This document shows, piece after piece, positions 18,916 through 28,156 of a DNA stretch of 61,239 bases. Source of the DNA: an uncultured Oscillospiraceae bacterium (GTDB lineage: Bacteria > Bacillota > Clostridia > Oscillospirales > Acutalibacteraceae); NCBI GenBank assembly GCA_900540535.1, contig UQGM01000008.1, forward strand, positions 1 through 61,239. The letters run 5' to 3'. The translations under genes were made by a program, and so were the position numbers. A model generated the notes under the pieces. It had not been told where the DNA came from. It did not search any database and saw only the letters and a program-made list of their open reading frames with translations. How positions within the stretch are numbered: the first letter of the stretch is position 1; each line of letters starts with the position of its first letter.

Positions 18916-21213
18916 ATGGAGAAAATAACTGAATATCTGTCTTTTAACCGTTACAGAAAAACGGAAAAAATATCACAGGATAAATATCCGCTGAAAAAAG
19001 CTCTGATTTCATCTGATTTTGAGGTTCAAAGCTTTTGTGAAGAAGATCATAACAGCGGTAAAAAGGACATAAAAATATCGGTGCTGATAAAGCGAAAAGT
19101 AAAACAGGCAGCAGTAAGTATAGATTTTGAGGTCGAAGGCTGGGGTAGGGAAAACTATGTGTTTGCTCCTGCGGCGTTATATAACGGAAATCGCTTTTAC
19201 AGCGTAAAGTGTGATTATGCTCCTTACTATACCGACAGCGACAGAGAAAAGTGCGCCTTAGCTCCTGTAATTACCGATGTGCCACGCCTTGGGGGAGAAA
19301 ACAGTGTTGCCCAATTGACAACTGGTGATCTTTCAACTCCATGTGTCGGATGGCTTTCTCCTAATGATAATAAAGGACATCTCATGTTGTGGAAACAGAA
19401 AAACGAAGCGGGTATTTTCGGTTTGACTGTAAGGGAAATGAGTGAGGGAAAAGCGTGTTTTTCAATATCCTCACCTTGTGTCAGAGAAAAAACCAAATAC
19501 GTAATGTGCTCTACTCAGGCTAAATCAGACGATGAAACACGTGACTTCAAAGCCGGTGATAAACTTAACTTTGAAATAAGTGTATTTGATTTTTATTGTG
19601 AAAGCAAAACTGAATTTTTAAACAAATTTTTTGAAATACGCTCCATGAGAAGTTTGCCCTATTCTCTTCCTCAGGGTGTGCCATGGTCTTATGCTTTTAG
19701 CCTCCTTGAAGATAAATATAACAGGCGCAACTGGCTTTCTGAGGGAGGATTTTATAAGTCCTCGGAAGCTGTTTCAGGTATTTACCGCCAATGGCAGACA
19801 GGCTGGGTAGGGGGAGGAATGAACATACTTCCACAGCTTTTACTTGGTAACAGTGAAAGCGTAGAAAAAAGCAAAAAGACTCTTGATTTTATTTTCGGAC
19901 CTCTTCAGCATCCGTCAGGTTTTCTTTACGGAATTTACTGTGATTCAAAGTTTTACGGTGACCGTTTTGATGACGTTGAAGATAAAAGCGTTACAATGAG
20001 CAGAAAAAATGCCGATGCACTTTATTTTATTGCAAAAGAGCTTTTATGTTTCGAAAAAATGGGAGAACCTGTAAAGGAAAGCTGGAAAAAGGGACTTTTG
20101 AATCTTGCAAATGCCTTTTTGGATTTTTACGATAAAAACGGAGATTTTGCACAGCTTATAGATATGGGCGAATTTAAGCCCTTTGCCGCAAAAACTGCTT
20201 CCGCAGCTATTGCTCCGGCAGGACTTGCCCTTTGCTTTAAATACTTTTCAGATAAAAAATACCTTAGCTGTGCCTGTGAGGCTGCTCAGAAATATTATGA
20301 TGAATATGTAAAAGAGGGATTTACCAATGGCGGTCCGGGAGAAATTCTAGGATGTCCCGACAGTGAATCAGCCTTTGGTATGTTTGAAAGTCTGATAGTT
20401 CTTTATTCGGTTACAGGCGATAAAAAATGGATCGATTACGCAAAAGATACCGCTTCTCTCTGTGCCAGTTGGTGCGTTTCATATGATTACGAGTATGAAA
20501 AGGATACCCAATTTTATCGTCGGGGAATATCTACAAACGGTGCGGTATGGGCAAGCGTACAGAATAAGCACGCAGCGCCGGGTATATGCACTCTTTCCGG
20601 TGCATCCCTTTTCCGTATGTTCAGAGCTTCCGGAGATGAAAGATATTTGGAACTTTGCCGTGACATAAGTCATAATATAACGCAGTTTTTGAGTACGTAC
20701 GATAATCCCGTTTATTTCAGTTATGTTTTTGGCGGAAAGGGCAGCGTAAAAATCCAGAAAAAGCTTAACGGTTTATGTGCGGATATTTTGATTAGAGCCC
20801 ATAAATCAGGAAAAGCAGTACAGCGGCTTACTGATGGTATTTATAAAAAATTCACTGTGCCGGTTGGATGCATGGGAGAAAGATGCAATCTTTCCGACTG
20901 GGAGGGAAAGGAAAATATTGGTGAACTTCCGGGCGGTTCATGCTGGTGCGAGGTTTCCACTATGCTCGTCTGGCTCGAAGTACCTGCGGTTTATGTAAAT
21001 CCTGATACCGGTTTTGCCTATGCTCTCGACCATGTTGAATGCAGTTTTAAAGACGGAATGCTTATACTTAAAAATCCCACCGATTACGATGCAATATACC
21101 GTGTGTTTTCCGAAAACAGCCGTGACAGACAAATACCCCTTGAAGATACATATATGCTGGATTTGAAAAGCGTAAAAGTGAAAGCTAATGAAAGCATATC
21201 AATTAAATTGTGA
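18916..21213 (+). CDS. Uncharacterised 765-residue protein, probable alpha/alpha-barrel carbohydrate-active enzyme
   Basis: I do not recognise the family. Residues ~1-235 look like a beta-rich domain. Residues ~250-650 are helical with repeated Trp/Gly-rich turns ('RQWQTGWVGGGMN', 'GGPGEILGCPDSESAFGMFE', 'APGICTLSGASLFRM'), like six-hairpin glycosidases. A short beta-rich tail follows. No signal peptide. ATG at 18916 is preceded by GGGGAG; an earlier in-frame TTG at 18898 is less likely. It lies between a phosphoesterase and a GH35, overlapping the latter's leader region, so a role in sugar breakdown is likely but inferred. Confidence 0.65.
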   Translation: MEKITEYLSFNRYRKTEKISQDKYPLKKALISSDFEVQSFCEEDHNSGKKDIKISVLIKRKVKQAAVSIDFEVEGWGRENYVFAPAALYNGNRFYSVKCDYAPYYTDSDREKCALAPVITDVPRLGGENSVAQLTTGDLSTPCVGWLSPNDNKGHLMLWKQKNEAGIFGLTVREMSEGKACFSISSPCVREKTKYVMCSTQAKSDDETRDFKAGDKLNFEISVFDFYCESKTEFLNKFFEIRSMRSLPYSLPQGVPWSYAFSLLEDKYNRRNWLSEGGFYKSSEAVSGIYRQWQTGWVGGGMNILPQLLLGNSESVEKSKKTLDFIFGPLQHPSGFLYGIYCDSKFYGDRFDDVEDKSVTMSRKNADALYFIAKELLCFEKMGEPVKESWKKGLLNLANAFLDFYDKNGDFAQLIDMGEFKPFAAKTASAAIAPAGLALCFKYFSDKKYLSCACEAAQKYYDEYVKEGFTNGGPGEILGCPDSESAFGMFESLIVLYSVTGDKKWIDYAKDTASLCASWCVSYDYEYEKDTQFYRRGISTNGAVWASVQNKHAAPGICTLSGASLFRMFRASGDERYLELCRDISHNITQFLSTYDNPVYFSYVFGGKGSVKIQKKLNGLCADILIRAHKSGKAVQRLTDGIYKKFTVPVGCMGERCNLSDWEGKENIGELPGGSCWCEVSTMLVWLEVPAVYVNPDTGFAYALDHVECSFKDGMLILKNPTDYDAIYRVFSENSRDRQIPLEDTYMLDLKSVKVKANESISIKL

Positions 21214-21224
21214 GGTGTACATAT

Positions 21225-23012
21225 ATGCTGGAAATAAAAAATGGAGCCTTTTATATGGATGATAACCCCTTTAACATCTATTCCGGCGCTATGCATTACT
21301 TCAGAATTCCATGTGAATACTGGGCGGATAGACTTAAAAAACTGAAAGCAGCAGGTTTCAATACAGTTGAAACCTATATAGCGTGGAATGTGCATCAGCC
21401 AAAAGATGAGGAAGTTTACGATTTTGAGGGACAGAACAACGTTTTTGAATTTATCAAAACGGCTCAGCGTGAGGGGCTTTATGTTATTGTGCGTCCAGGT
21501 CCCTATATATGTGCGGAATGGGAGTTCGGCGGATTCCCTGCATGGCTTTTAAAGTATGATGATATAAAACTTCGCTGTTATAATGAAAGATATATAGGCT
21601 TTGTAAAGAGATATTTTGATGTGCTTATTCCAAAACTTGCAGAGCTTCAGGTGACAAAGGGCGGACCGATTATAGCTGTACAGATCGAAAATGAATATGG
21701 AAGCTACGGTACAGATAAAAAATATCTGAGATTTATCAGGGATAATCTTCGCCAAAACGGTATTGATGTTATGCTCTTTACTTCCGATGGTGAAAGCAAA
21801 TACTGTCTGTCCGGCGGTAGTCTCCCGGAAGAATACAAGGTTGTGAATTTTGGTTCATATCCTAAAACAGGTTTTGCAGATTTGAAAGAATATCAGCCGG
21901 ATAAACCCCTTATGTGTGGTGAAATGTGGTGCGGCTGGTTTGATCATTTCCGTGAAAAGCACCACGGCGGGGTAGATATCGGTGTAAAGAAGAGATTCAG
22001 CAGAATACTCAATGAATTTTTTGAGCAGGATGCAAGCTTTAATTTTTATATGTTCCACGGAGGAACAAATTTCGGTTATATGGCAGGGGCAAACTATGCA
22101 AAAATTTATCAGCCTATAACCACCAGCTATGATTACGGTGCACCGCTCAATGAGTACGGTGATTATACGAAGAAATATTACATAATGCGTGAGCTTTTGT
22201 GCAGAAAACAGGAAATTGAACCGCCTGAGCTTCCTCCGAGACCCCAAACACAGTACATTGGTGAAGTAAAGCTAACGGAAAGTGCATCCTTTATTGAAAA
22301 TATAAAGCTTAACGGTACAAAACACTCCGATCATTTTGCCCATTATATGGAGCATTACGGACAGAATTACGGCATGATACTCTATCATACCGAAATAGAA
22401 GGGGATTATCCGGCAACTTCCATAGCTGCCGATGGAGTGCACGATATTGCTTCAGTGTATATAAATGGGAAATTAATAGGAAGATTTGACCGCTCCGCTT
22501 CTCTCACTAAAAAGCAGATAAAAGCTGGTATGGATGCTCCTGAGAGCTTTTCATTCCCGATTCCCGCCTTCAAGGGAAAAATTACCGTTGATATTCTCGT
22601 AGAGGCAATGGGCAGAATTAACTTTGCAAAAAGGATACATGACCGTAAGGGTCTTAAAAATGTGATGATTGGCGATCAGTACGTTTACGATTTTGACGTT
22701 TACACAATTCCTCTTGATAAAACAGAAAATCTGACTTTTGCAAATGGTATTAACGACAGTTTTCCAGTTTACCTGAAAGGTAAATTCAAGGCAAGTTCAA
22801 GACATGACTGCTTTGTGGATATAAGAAATTTCACAAAAGGTTATGTTTTTGTAAACGGCAGAAATTTAGGAAGATACTGGAATGTGGGTCCCCAGCGTAC
22901 TTTGTATATTCCCGGGGTATGGCTTAAAGAGGAAAATGAGATAATTGTTTTTGAAACTCAGAGCTTTAAAAAGCCGATAGTCCAAATTACTGATAAGCAT
23001 ATATTCAAATAA
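21225..23012 (+). CDS. GH35 beta-galactosidase
   Basis: A 595-residue retaining exo-beta-galactosidase. The TIM barrel has the family signatures 'ETYIAWNVHQP' and 'VRPGPYICAEWEFGGFP'. The acid/base glutamate is in 'VQIENEYGSYG', the nucleophile glutamate in 'MCGEMWCGWFDH', and 'FHGGTNFGYM' is conserved. The C-terminal part is a beta-sandwich with 'VFVNGRNLGRYWNVGPQ'. There is no signal peptide, so it acts inside the cell on imported galactosides. Start chosen at ATG 21225 after GAGGTGT; the TTG at 21210 overlaps the previous stop. Confidence 0.93.
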   Translation: MLEIKNGAFYMDDNPFNIYSGAMHYFRIPCEYWADRLKKLKAAGFNTVETYIAWNVHQPKDEEVYDFEGQNNVFEFIKTAQREGLYVIVRPGPYICAEWEFGGFPAWLLKYDDIKLRCYNERYIGFVKRYFDVLIPKLAELQVTKGGPIIAVQIENEYGSYGTDKKYLRFIRDNLRQNGIDVMLFTSDGESKYCLSGGSLPEEYKVVNFGSYPKTGFADLKEYQPDKPLMCGEMWCGWFDHFREKHHGGVDIGVKKRFSRILNEFFEQDASFNFYMFHGGTNFGYMAGANYAKIYQPITTSYDYGAPLNEYGDYTKKYYIMRELLCRKQEIEPPELPPRPQTQYIGEVKLTESASFIENIKLNGTKHSDHFAHYMEHYGQNYGMILYHTEIEGDYPATSIAADGVHDIASVYINGKLIGRFDRSASLTKKQIKAGMDAPESFSFPIPAFKGKITVDILVEAMGRINFAKRIHDRKGLKNVMIGDQYVYDFDVYTIPLDKTENLTFANGINDSFPVYLKGKFKASSRHDCFVDIRNFTKGYVFVNGRNLGRYWNVGPQRTLYIPGVWLKEENEIIVFETQSFKKPIVQITDKHIFK

Positions 23013-23062
23013 ATTTTAGAGAATTTGTGATATATTCAGGCTGCGGAAGATGGGAGAAACTT

Positions 23063-24607
23063 ATGAAACAATTTAAGTTTGAGCTTGATTGTAACGGTAA
23101 AACAGAAAATGTTAAAAAGCACTGGCAGTTTTGTGTTGGCAGCGGTCATGCTGCACTGGCACAGAGAGCAGACTATGTGCAGCAGCTAAAAATTGTTCAT
23201 GATGAACTCGGTATTGAGCGGGTGCGTTTCCACGGTGTTTTTGACGATGATATGAATGTCTGTGTGTGCCTTGAAGACCATCTACCCCTGAGGATAACAG
23301 GAAGCCGAAAAATATTTAATTTCTATCAGGTGGGACGTGTTTATGATAATCTGCTCAGTGCGGGCATGAAGCCATTTGTGGAAATAAGCTTTATGCCCTC
23401 TGCTCTGGCATCAGGAAAAAAGACTATTTTCCATTATAAGGGTAATGTAACTTTGCCGAAAAAGACAGAACAATGGCAGCAGTTTATACGTGAGTTTGCC
23501 GAATTTCTTATTGACAGATATGGTATTGATGAAGTAAGCACATGGTATTTTGAAGTCTGGAACGAGCCTGACCTTTCTTGCTTCTTTAAGGGAACTATGA
23601 AAGATTATTTCAGGTTTTACGCCAATACAGTAGCTGCTTTAAAAGGAGTCAGTGAAAAACTGATTGTAGGCGGACCTGCCACAACTGCGGGTAAGCATAT
23701 TACTGAATTTTTGGATTTTTGTAAAAGAGAAAACGTACCTGTGGATTTTATTTCTACCCACCAGTATCCTACCGACGCTCTCGGTCATACCGTTAATAGT
23801 GAACGCCTCAGAGCCATAAGAAAACTGAGAACGGGAATTTACAGCAATACTCTCAGAAGTATGCTTCAGCCGATTTTTGATAACGTCAACGATTTCTCAA
23901 ATAACCTTAAAGGATATATGACGAGAGAAGCTAAACGTGTGCGGAAAGATGCATGTAATCTTCCAGTGTACTATACGGAGTGGAGCATCAGTTCAAACTG
24001 CGTAGCAGAAATTCATGATAAACCTAAGGCGGCATCTTTCCTTGTCAAAACAGTTCTCGACAATCAGGGGATTATTGACGGCAGCAGTTACTGGACTTTC
24101 TCTGATATTTTTGAAGAACTTTTCTTTTTTGCCGATCCCTTTTGCGGCGGCTTTGGGCTTATGACAATTGATGCAATCAAAAAGCCTACATTTTATGCAA
24201 TGAAAATGCTTGCGGCGCTTCCTGATAAAAGGTACACCTTGCCGATTACTGATGATAATGTAGAAATGACAGCTTTCTGTGATAATACTGGCAGCGTTTA
24301 CATAATGCTGTATGCTCAAAATTTTACAGAGGACGGCGGAGAATATTCTGCGGTTATCAGTTTAAAAAATGCTCCGGATTTTTCAGATGTTTCCATTGAA
24401 AGAGTAGGAAAGGGCAGTGGAGATCCGTTTTCAATTTGGGAAGAAATGGGAAAACCAGCGGTCCTTACTCCTGAGGAAGTTGAAAGAATAAAGCAAAATT
24501 CTCAGCCCTTTAAAGGCACTCTTGATTCAGAAAAAATAAATACTGAAAAAAGTATTAAAATAAAGCTTTCAGATAACGATGTAATTATGCTTATATTGAG
24601 AAAATAA
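23063..24607 (+). CDS. GH39 glycoside hydrolase (beta-xylosidase/iduronidase family)
   Basis: 514 residues, cytoplasmic. It shows the clan GH-A pattern of GH39: acid/base glutamate in 'FEVWNEPDLS' near residue 165, nucleophile glutamate in 'YYTEWSIS' near residue 303, and 'ISTHQYPTD' between them. GH39 members cleave beta-xylosides or alpha-L-iduronides, among others; the substrate here cannot be decided. Start at ATG 23063 with GGGAGA upstream; the earlier ATG at 23027 lacks a good site. Last gene of the glycan-utilisation block. Confidence 0.88.
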   Translation: MKQFKFELDCNGKTENVKKHWQFCVGSGHAALAQRADYVQQLKIVHDELGIERVRFHGVFDDDMNVCVCLEDHLPLRITGSRKIFNFYQVGRVYDNLLSAGMKPFVEISFMPSALASGKKTIFHYKGNVTLPKKTEQWQQFIREFAEFLIDRYGIDEVSTWYFEVWNEPDLSCFFKGTMKDYFRFYANTVAALKGVSEKLIVGGPATTAGKHITEFLDFCKRENVPVDFISTHQYPTDALGHTVNSERLRAIRKLRTGIYSNTLRSMLQPIFDNVNDFSNNLKGYMTREAKRVRKDACNLPVYYTEWSISSNCVAEIHDKPKAASFLVKTVLDNQGIIDGSSYWTFSDIFEELFFFADPFCGGFGLMTIDAIKKPTFYAMKMLAALPDKRYTLPITDDNVEMTAFCDNTGSVYIMLYAQNFTEDGGEYSAVISLKNAPDFSDVSIERVGKGSGDPFSIWEEMGKPAVLTPEEVERIKQNSQPFKGTLDSEKINTEKSIKIKLSDNDVIMLILRK

Positions 24608-24660
24608 TTTTGCAGTGTGCACGAAGTAAATCGAGTAATATTGATTATTAAAGAAACTGA

Positions 24661-24706
24661 AAAGGGAAGCAGACATTTTTGCGTGTTTGCTTCCCTTTAA
24701 GTTTTT
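24661..24706 (+). terminator. Strong rho-independent terminator
   Basis: A 15-bp stem (24661-24675 with 24684-24698, two G-T pairs) is followed by AAGTTTTT. It closes the glycoside hydrolase operon before the sigma factor operon. Confidence 0.88.
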
Positions 24707-24826
24707 ATAATTTCTAAAACTATTTTGTTTGCCCATACGAATACATGTATGAGAGAAAGAAAAACGGTGAAAAAGAGCCGCCTGATGATATAATATACAA
24801 AATAATTATTTGCATGAGGTAAAGCG

Positions 24827-25384
24827 GTGGAGCACGAAAAAGTTTTAATTAAAAGAATACAAAAACACGGCGATAAAAAAGCGGCGGACGAGCTTATTTC
24901 TGCATATTATAAGGAGATTTACGCCTTTGTTTACAGGCAGACTGGGGAAATGCAGCTTTCCATGGATTTGACACAGGAAATTTTTATTTCCATGCTCCGG
25001 TCAATAGATGCATATACGCCGAAGAAAGCAGCTTTTAAAACATGGCTGTACAGAATAGCGTCAAACAAAGTGGTGGATTATTTCCGCTCGGCAAACTATA
25101 AATATTTTTCGCAGATAACCGATATTGAAGAATGTGAGTTCTTTTTGTCAGACAGCGGAGATATGGAAACGCAAGCCGAACATAAATTGCTTGTGCAGAA
25201 AGTTATGTGTTATCTGACGCAGTATGATTTTGAAATTCAGCAGATAATGAGACTTAAATTTTTCTCAGATAAAACCTTCCGTGAAATTGCCGAGATAATG
25301 TCACTTTCGGAAAACACAGTGAAAACAAAGTATTATAAAGCTTTAAAAAATCTCAGAAAGGATGTGGAAGCAGATGAAAATTGA
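24827..25384 (+). CDS. ECF-type RNA polymerase sigma factor
   Basis: A 185-residue sigma-70 family protein with region 2 ('MDLTQEIFISML', 'FKTWLYRIASNKVVDYFR') and region 4 ('FSDKTFREIAEIMSLSENTVKTKYYKALKNLR'-type helix-turn-helix, residues ~140-178). GTG start at 24827 after GAGG. It overlaps the next gene by 11 bases. No zinc-containing anti-sigma partner is next to it; the adjacent membrane protein may play that role. It probably drives its own operon with the ABC transporter downstream. Confidence 0.88.
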   Translation: MEHEKVLIKRIQKHGDKKAADELISAYYKEIYAFVYRQTGEMQLSMDLTQEIFISMLRSIDAYTPKKAAFKTWLYRIASNKVVDYFRSANYKYFSQITDIEECEFFLSDSGDMETQAEHKLLVQKVMCYLTQYDFEIQQIMRLKFFSDKTFREIAEIMSLSENTVKTKYYKALKNLRKDVEADEN

Positions 25385-26120
25385 ATATCCAACCAATGAA
25401 CAAATAGAAAAATCTGTTGGAATCATCTGCCGTGAGGGTATAGAAAAGAGAGATACAATTTATTCTTTTCTCAAAAATATGACCTTTAATCTGGGTATTA
25501 AAAACATTTTCTACGGTGTCTACGACGTTATGCTTATTTCGCTTATCGTCACAGGTGCTGTATACACTCTCTTTTACTTTTCCATTAACAATTTACCTCA
25601 TGCAGAAGAAAAAATTTATCTCTTCTCCTTTACTTTTGCGCCTTTTATGTTTGCGCTTTTGTTTTTCCTTAACTTCGCAAAGGAAAGAACATCGGACACT
25701 TTCATAATCAAAATGACCTGTAAATACTCATTTCTGCATCTGCTCGCTTATCGTATGTTTGTCTTTTCTCTTCTGAGTGTAGTGGTAAATTCATTATATA
25801 TACTTGTTCTTTTCTCAGATTTTAAAATTTCCTTTGTAACGGTTATAAGTCTTTCTCTTTCAGCTCTTTTTGTTTACTCACTTTTGCTGATTGCAATGCT
25901 CCTTAAATTCTCCACTTTAAAGCCCGTAATTGCTTTCTCGGTTTTGTGGATTGCTGCTGACATTCTTTTTTATGTTTACCCCAAGGATTTTTTAATGGGA
26001 CTCCTCAAATCAGTTCCGCTGTTTGTATGGATGATAATTGTTGCCGGCGCAGCAATATTATATTTTACTTCTCTGCCAAAGCTTATCTCTAAAAGGAGGA
26101 ATGAATATGCTTACAGTTAA
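25374..26120 (+). CDS. Uncharacterised polytopic membrane protein, possible sigma regulator
   Basis: 248 residues starting at ATG 25374 (AGAAAGGA upstream), inside the end of the sigma gene. A ~45-residue N-terminal cytoplasmic part is followed by about six hydrophobic helices and a short basic tail. No catalytic motif is visible. Position and coupling suggest it is either a membrane-bound regulator of the sigma factor or a transport subunit; neither is shown by sequence. Confidence 0.65.
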   Translation: MKIEYPTNEQIEKSVGIICREGIEKRDTIYSFLKNMTFNLGIKNIFYGVYDVMLISLIVTGAVYTLFYFSINNLPHAEEKIYLFSFTFAPFMFALLFFLNFAKERTSDTFIIKMTCKYSFLHLLAYRMFVFSLLSVVVNSLYILVLFSDFKISFVTVISLSLSALFVYSLLLIAMLLKFSTLKPVIAFSVLWIAADILFYVYPKDFLMGLLKSVPLFVWMIIVAGAAILYFTSLPKLISKRRNEYAYS

Positions 26121-26955
26121 AAACGTCACAAAAAAATACGGGAATTTTACGGCTCTTGACAATATCAGTATTGAGTTCGGGAATGGTGTTTACGGTATTG
26201 TAGCTCCCAACGGAGCAGGTAAAACGACTCTCATTAAAATGCTTGCAACCCTTTCTTTTCCATCCTCGGGAGAAATTCTGTGGGACGGTACTGAGATAAC
26301 CAAGCTCGATGAAAAATACCGTGAGATTATAGGATTTCTTCCCCAGCAGTTCGGATATTACAAAGATTATACACCGGTAAAATATCTTAAATATCTTGCA
26401 GCATTAAAGGGAGTAAACGAGGGAGTAGATGAGAAAATCAAGGAGCTTTTAAAGCTTGTATCTCTCGAAGATGTTGCAAATAAAAAGATGAAGAAATTTT
26501 CAGGCGGTATGATTCAGCGTGTGGGAATTGCTCAGGCGCTTTTGAATGACCCTAAAATTCTGCTTTTAGATGAACCTACGGCGGGACTTGACCCCAAGGA
26601 ACGTGTACGTTTCAGAAATATAATTTCTTCATTGTCAAAGTACAAAACGGTTTTGCTCTCTACCCATATTGTCTCAGATGTTGAGTCCATAGCTAATAAA
26701 ATAGTGATGATAAAGGACCACAAAATTCTTTATAACAACAGCGTCGAGGATATCTGTTCACAGCTTGATACAGAAATTTTCGAACTTACAATCAGCGATG
26801 CCCAGTTTGATGAATTTACGGAAAAATATCAGGTTCTGTCTCACCGATACGACGGCGGTACTATAAAAATCCGTTTTGCAGGAGAGGCAGTACCCGGAGC
26901 GATTCCTGTCAAACCAACGCTGGAAGATGTATTTTTATATTCTTTTAGGGACTGA
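26107..26955 (+). CDS. ABC transporter ATP-binding protein
   Basis: 282 residues with a Walker A of 'APNGAGKTTLIK' (first Gly replaced by Ala), Q-loop 'LPQQFGYY', signature 'FSGGMIQRVGIAQ', Walker B 'ILLLDEPTAGLDP' and H-loop 'LLSTHIVSD'. This is the drug/antibiotic-type ABC-2 ATPase class. ATG at 26107 has AGGAGG upstream; the frame open from 26038 overlaps the previous gene and is not used. It pairs with the two permeases downstream. Confidence 0.92.
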   Translation: MLTVKNVTKKYGNFTALDNISIEFGNGVYGIVAPNGAGKTTLIKMLATLSFPSSGEILWDGTEITKLDEKYREIIGFLPQQFGYYKDYTPVKYLKYLAALKGVNEGVDEKIKELLKLVSLEDVANKKMKKFSGGMIQRVGIAQALLNDPKILLLDEPTAGLDPKERVRFRNIISSLSKYKTVLLSTHIVSDVESIANKIVMIKDHKILYNNSVEDICSQLDTEIFELTISDAQFDEFTEKYQVLSHRYDGGTIKIRFAGEAVPGAIPVKPTLEDVFLYSFRD

Positions 26956-26962
26956 TGAAGCT

Positions 26963-28111
26963 ATGAAGATTTTCAGAAACGAATTTATAAAATCAGCGTC
27001 CGATAAAATAGTTTATGTTTTTATTATTCTGTCTCTGCTTGTAAATTTCGGTGTGCTTATTCAGCATAGCTCATACCGTGACAGTACTAAATTTATAAAC
27101 GGTGTAATTGCAGAAACAGGAGCGGAAATTACTCCTGAGTCTCTTAAGCAGATGAAAGCCATAGCTCAGGAGAAATACGACTCTCTGGCAAAGTCTTTTA
27201 AAGAAAAATATAAAAAAGAGCCTCAGTCTATTGACGAAATATTTATGTATATGTCAGGAAGTGTAAAAGACGGAGATTATTACACCACCGAAATTGAAAA
27301 TTACAATACTTTAATGAGTATGATTGAAAATGCTGAAACTCAGCTTTTAAAAGCCGGAACGGAAAATGAAAATGCGGGCTATTTCACCTCTCCCGGAGTG
27401 TCACTGGTAAATGAACTGCTTTACTCAAAGCTCCTAATTTTAATCTATATTGAAATGTCACTTTTAGGGGCTTATATGGTGCTTAAGAGTGTGTATCACG
27501 AATTTAATAAGGATACACAGTCTGTAATTTTCAGTACAAAAACAGGCCGCAGCCTGCAAGGGGTAAAGCTTTATACAGGTCTGGTTTCTATATCGGTGAT
27601 CTATTGGTTTATAAGCCTTTTATCTATCATTGCATATTTTATTTTTTACCGTATGGACGGATTTTTAAATTTACCTGTAAGCCTTGCGGGAATAAATACT
27701 CCCTATGGCTTTACGGTAATAACTTATCTTATTGTTCATCTGCTTATAGGTTATCTTCTTGTAATTGTGTTTTCTCTTTTATCTTTTGCCTTAGCCTTGC
27801 AGATAAAAAATCAGTATATGGGTCTTGTGGCATATCTTGGCATTACAACACTCATGTTTATATTGAGCATAGGTGCGGGAGAAAATGCACCGGCATTAAT
27901 GAGAGTTTTAGCTTATAACCCTGTTACTTTACTTATTAATCTCGGTACAGGAAACAACATTTTAACTATCAACACCGACAAATGGTTTGTAAGCGGAACA
28001 GGGATTTTTGCCGATAAAAACTTTGTCCTTTGGGTTGCTTCTTTGTGGGCAGCTATGAGTGTGGGATTTGCCGCAGTTTCAAGCCGTATTTTCAGGAAAA
28101 AAACTATATAA
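26963..28111 (+). CDS. ABC-2-type transporter permease
   Basis: 382 residues. One N-terminal membrane helix, an extracellular domain of ~130 residues ('AIAQEKYDSLAKSFKEKYK' region), then five or six membrane helices. This is typical of ABC-2 export permeases paired with the preceding ATPase. Start taken at ATG 26963, since the frame from 26876 overlaps the ATPase coding sequence. Confidence 0.78.
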   Translation: MKIFRNEFIKSASDKIVYVFIILSLLVNFGVLIQHSSYRDSTKFINGVIAETGAEITPESLKQMKAIAQEKYDSLAKSFKEKYKKEPQSIDEIFMYMSGSVKDGDYYTTEIENYNTLMSMIENAETQLLKAGTENENAGYFTSPGVSLVNELLYSKLLILIYIEMSLLGAYMVLKSVYHEFNKDTQSVIFSTKTGRSLQGVKLYTGLVSISVIYWFISLLSIIAYFIFYRMDGFLNLPVSLAGINTPYGFTVITYLIVHLLIGYLLVIVFSLLSFALALQIKNQYMGLVAYLGITTLMFILSIGAGENAPALMRVLAYNPVTLLINLGTGNNILTINTDKWFVSGTGIFADKNFVLWVASLWAAMSVGFAAVSSRIFRKKTI

Positions 28112-28156
28112 TTATTTAATTACGAAAGGCATTTTCTTCTTAAGGGGGGGAAACAG

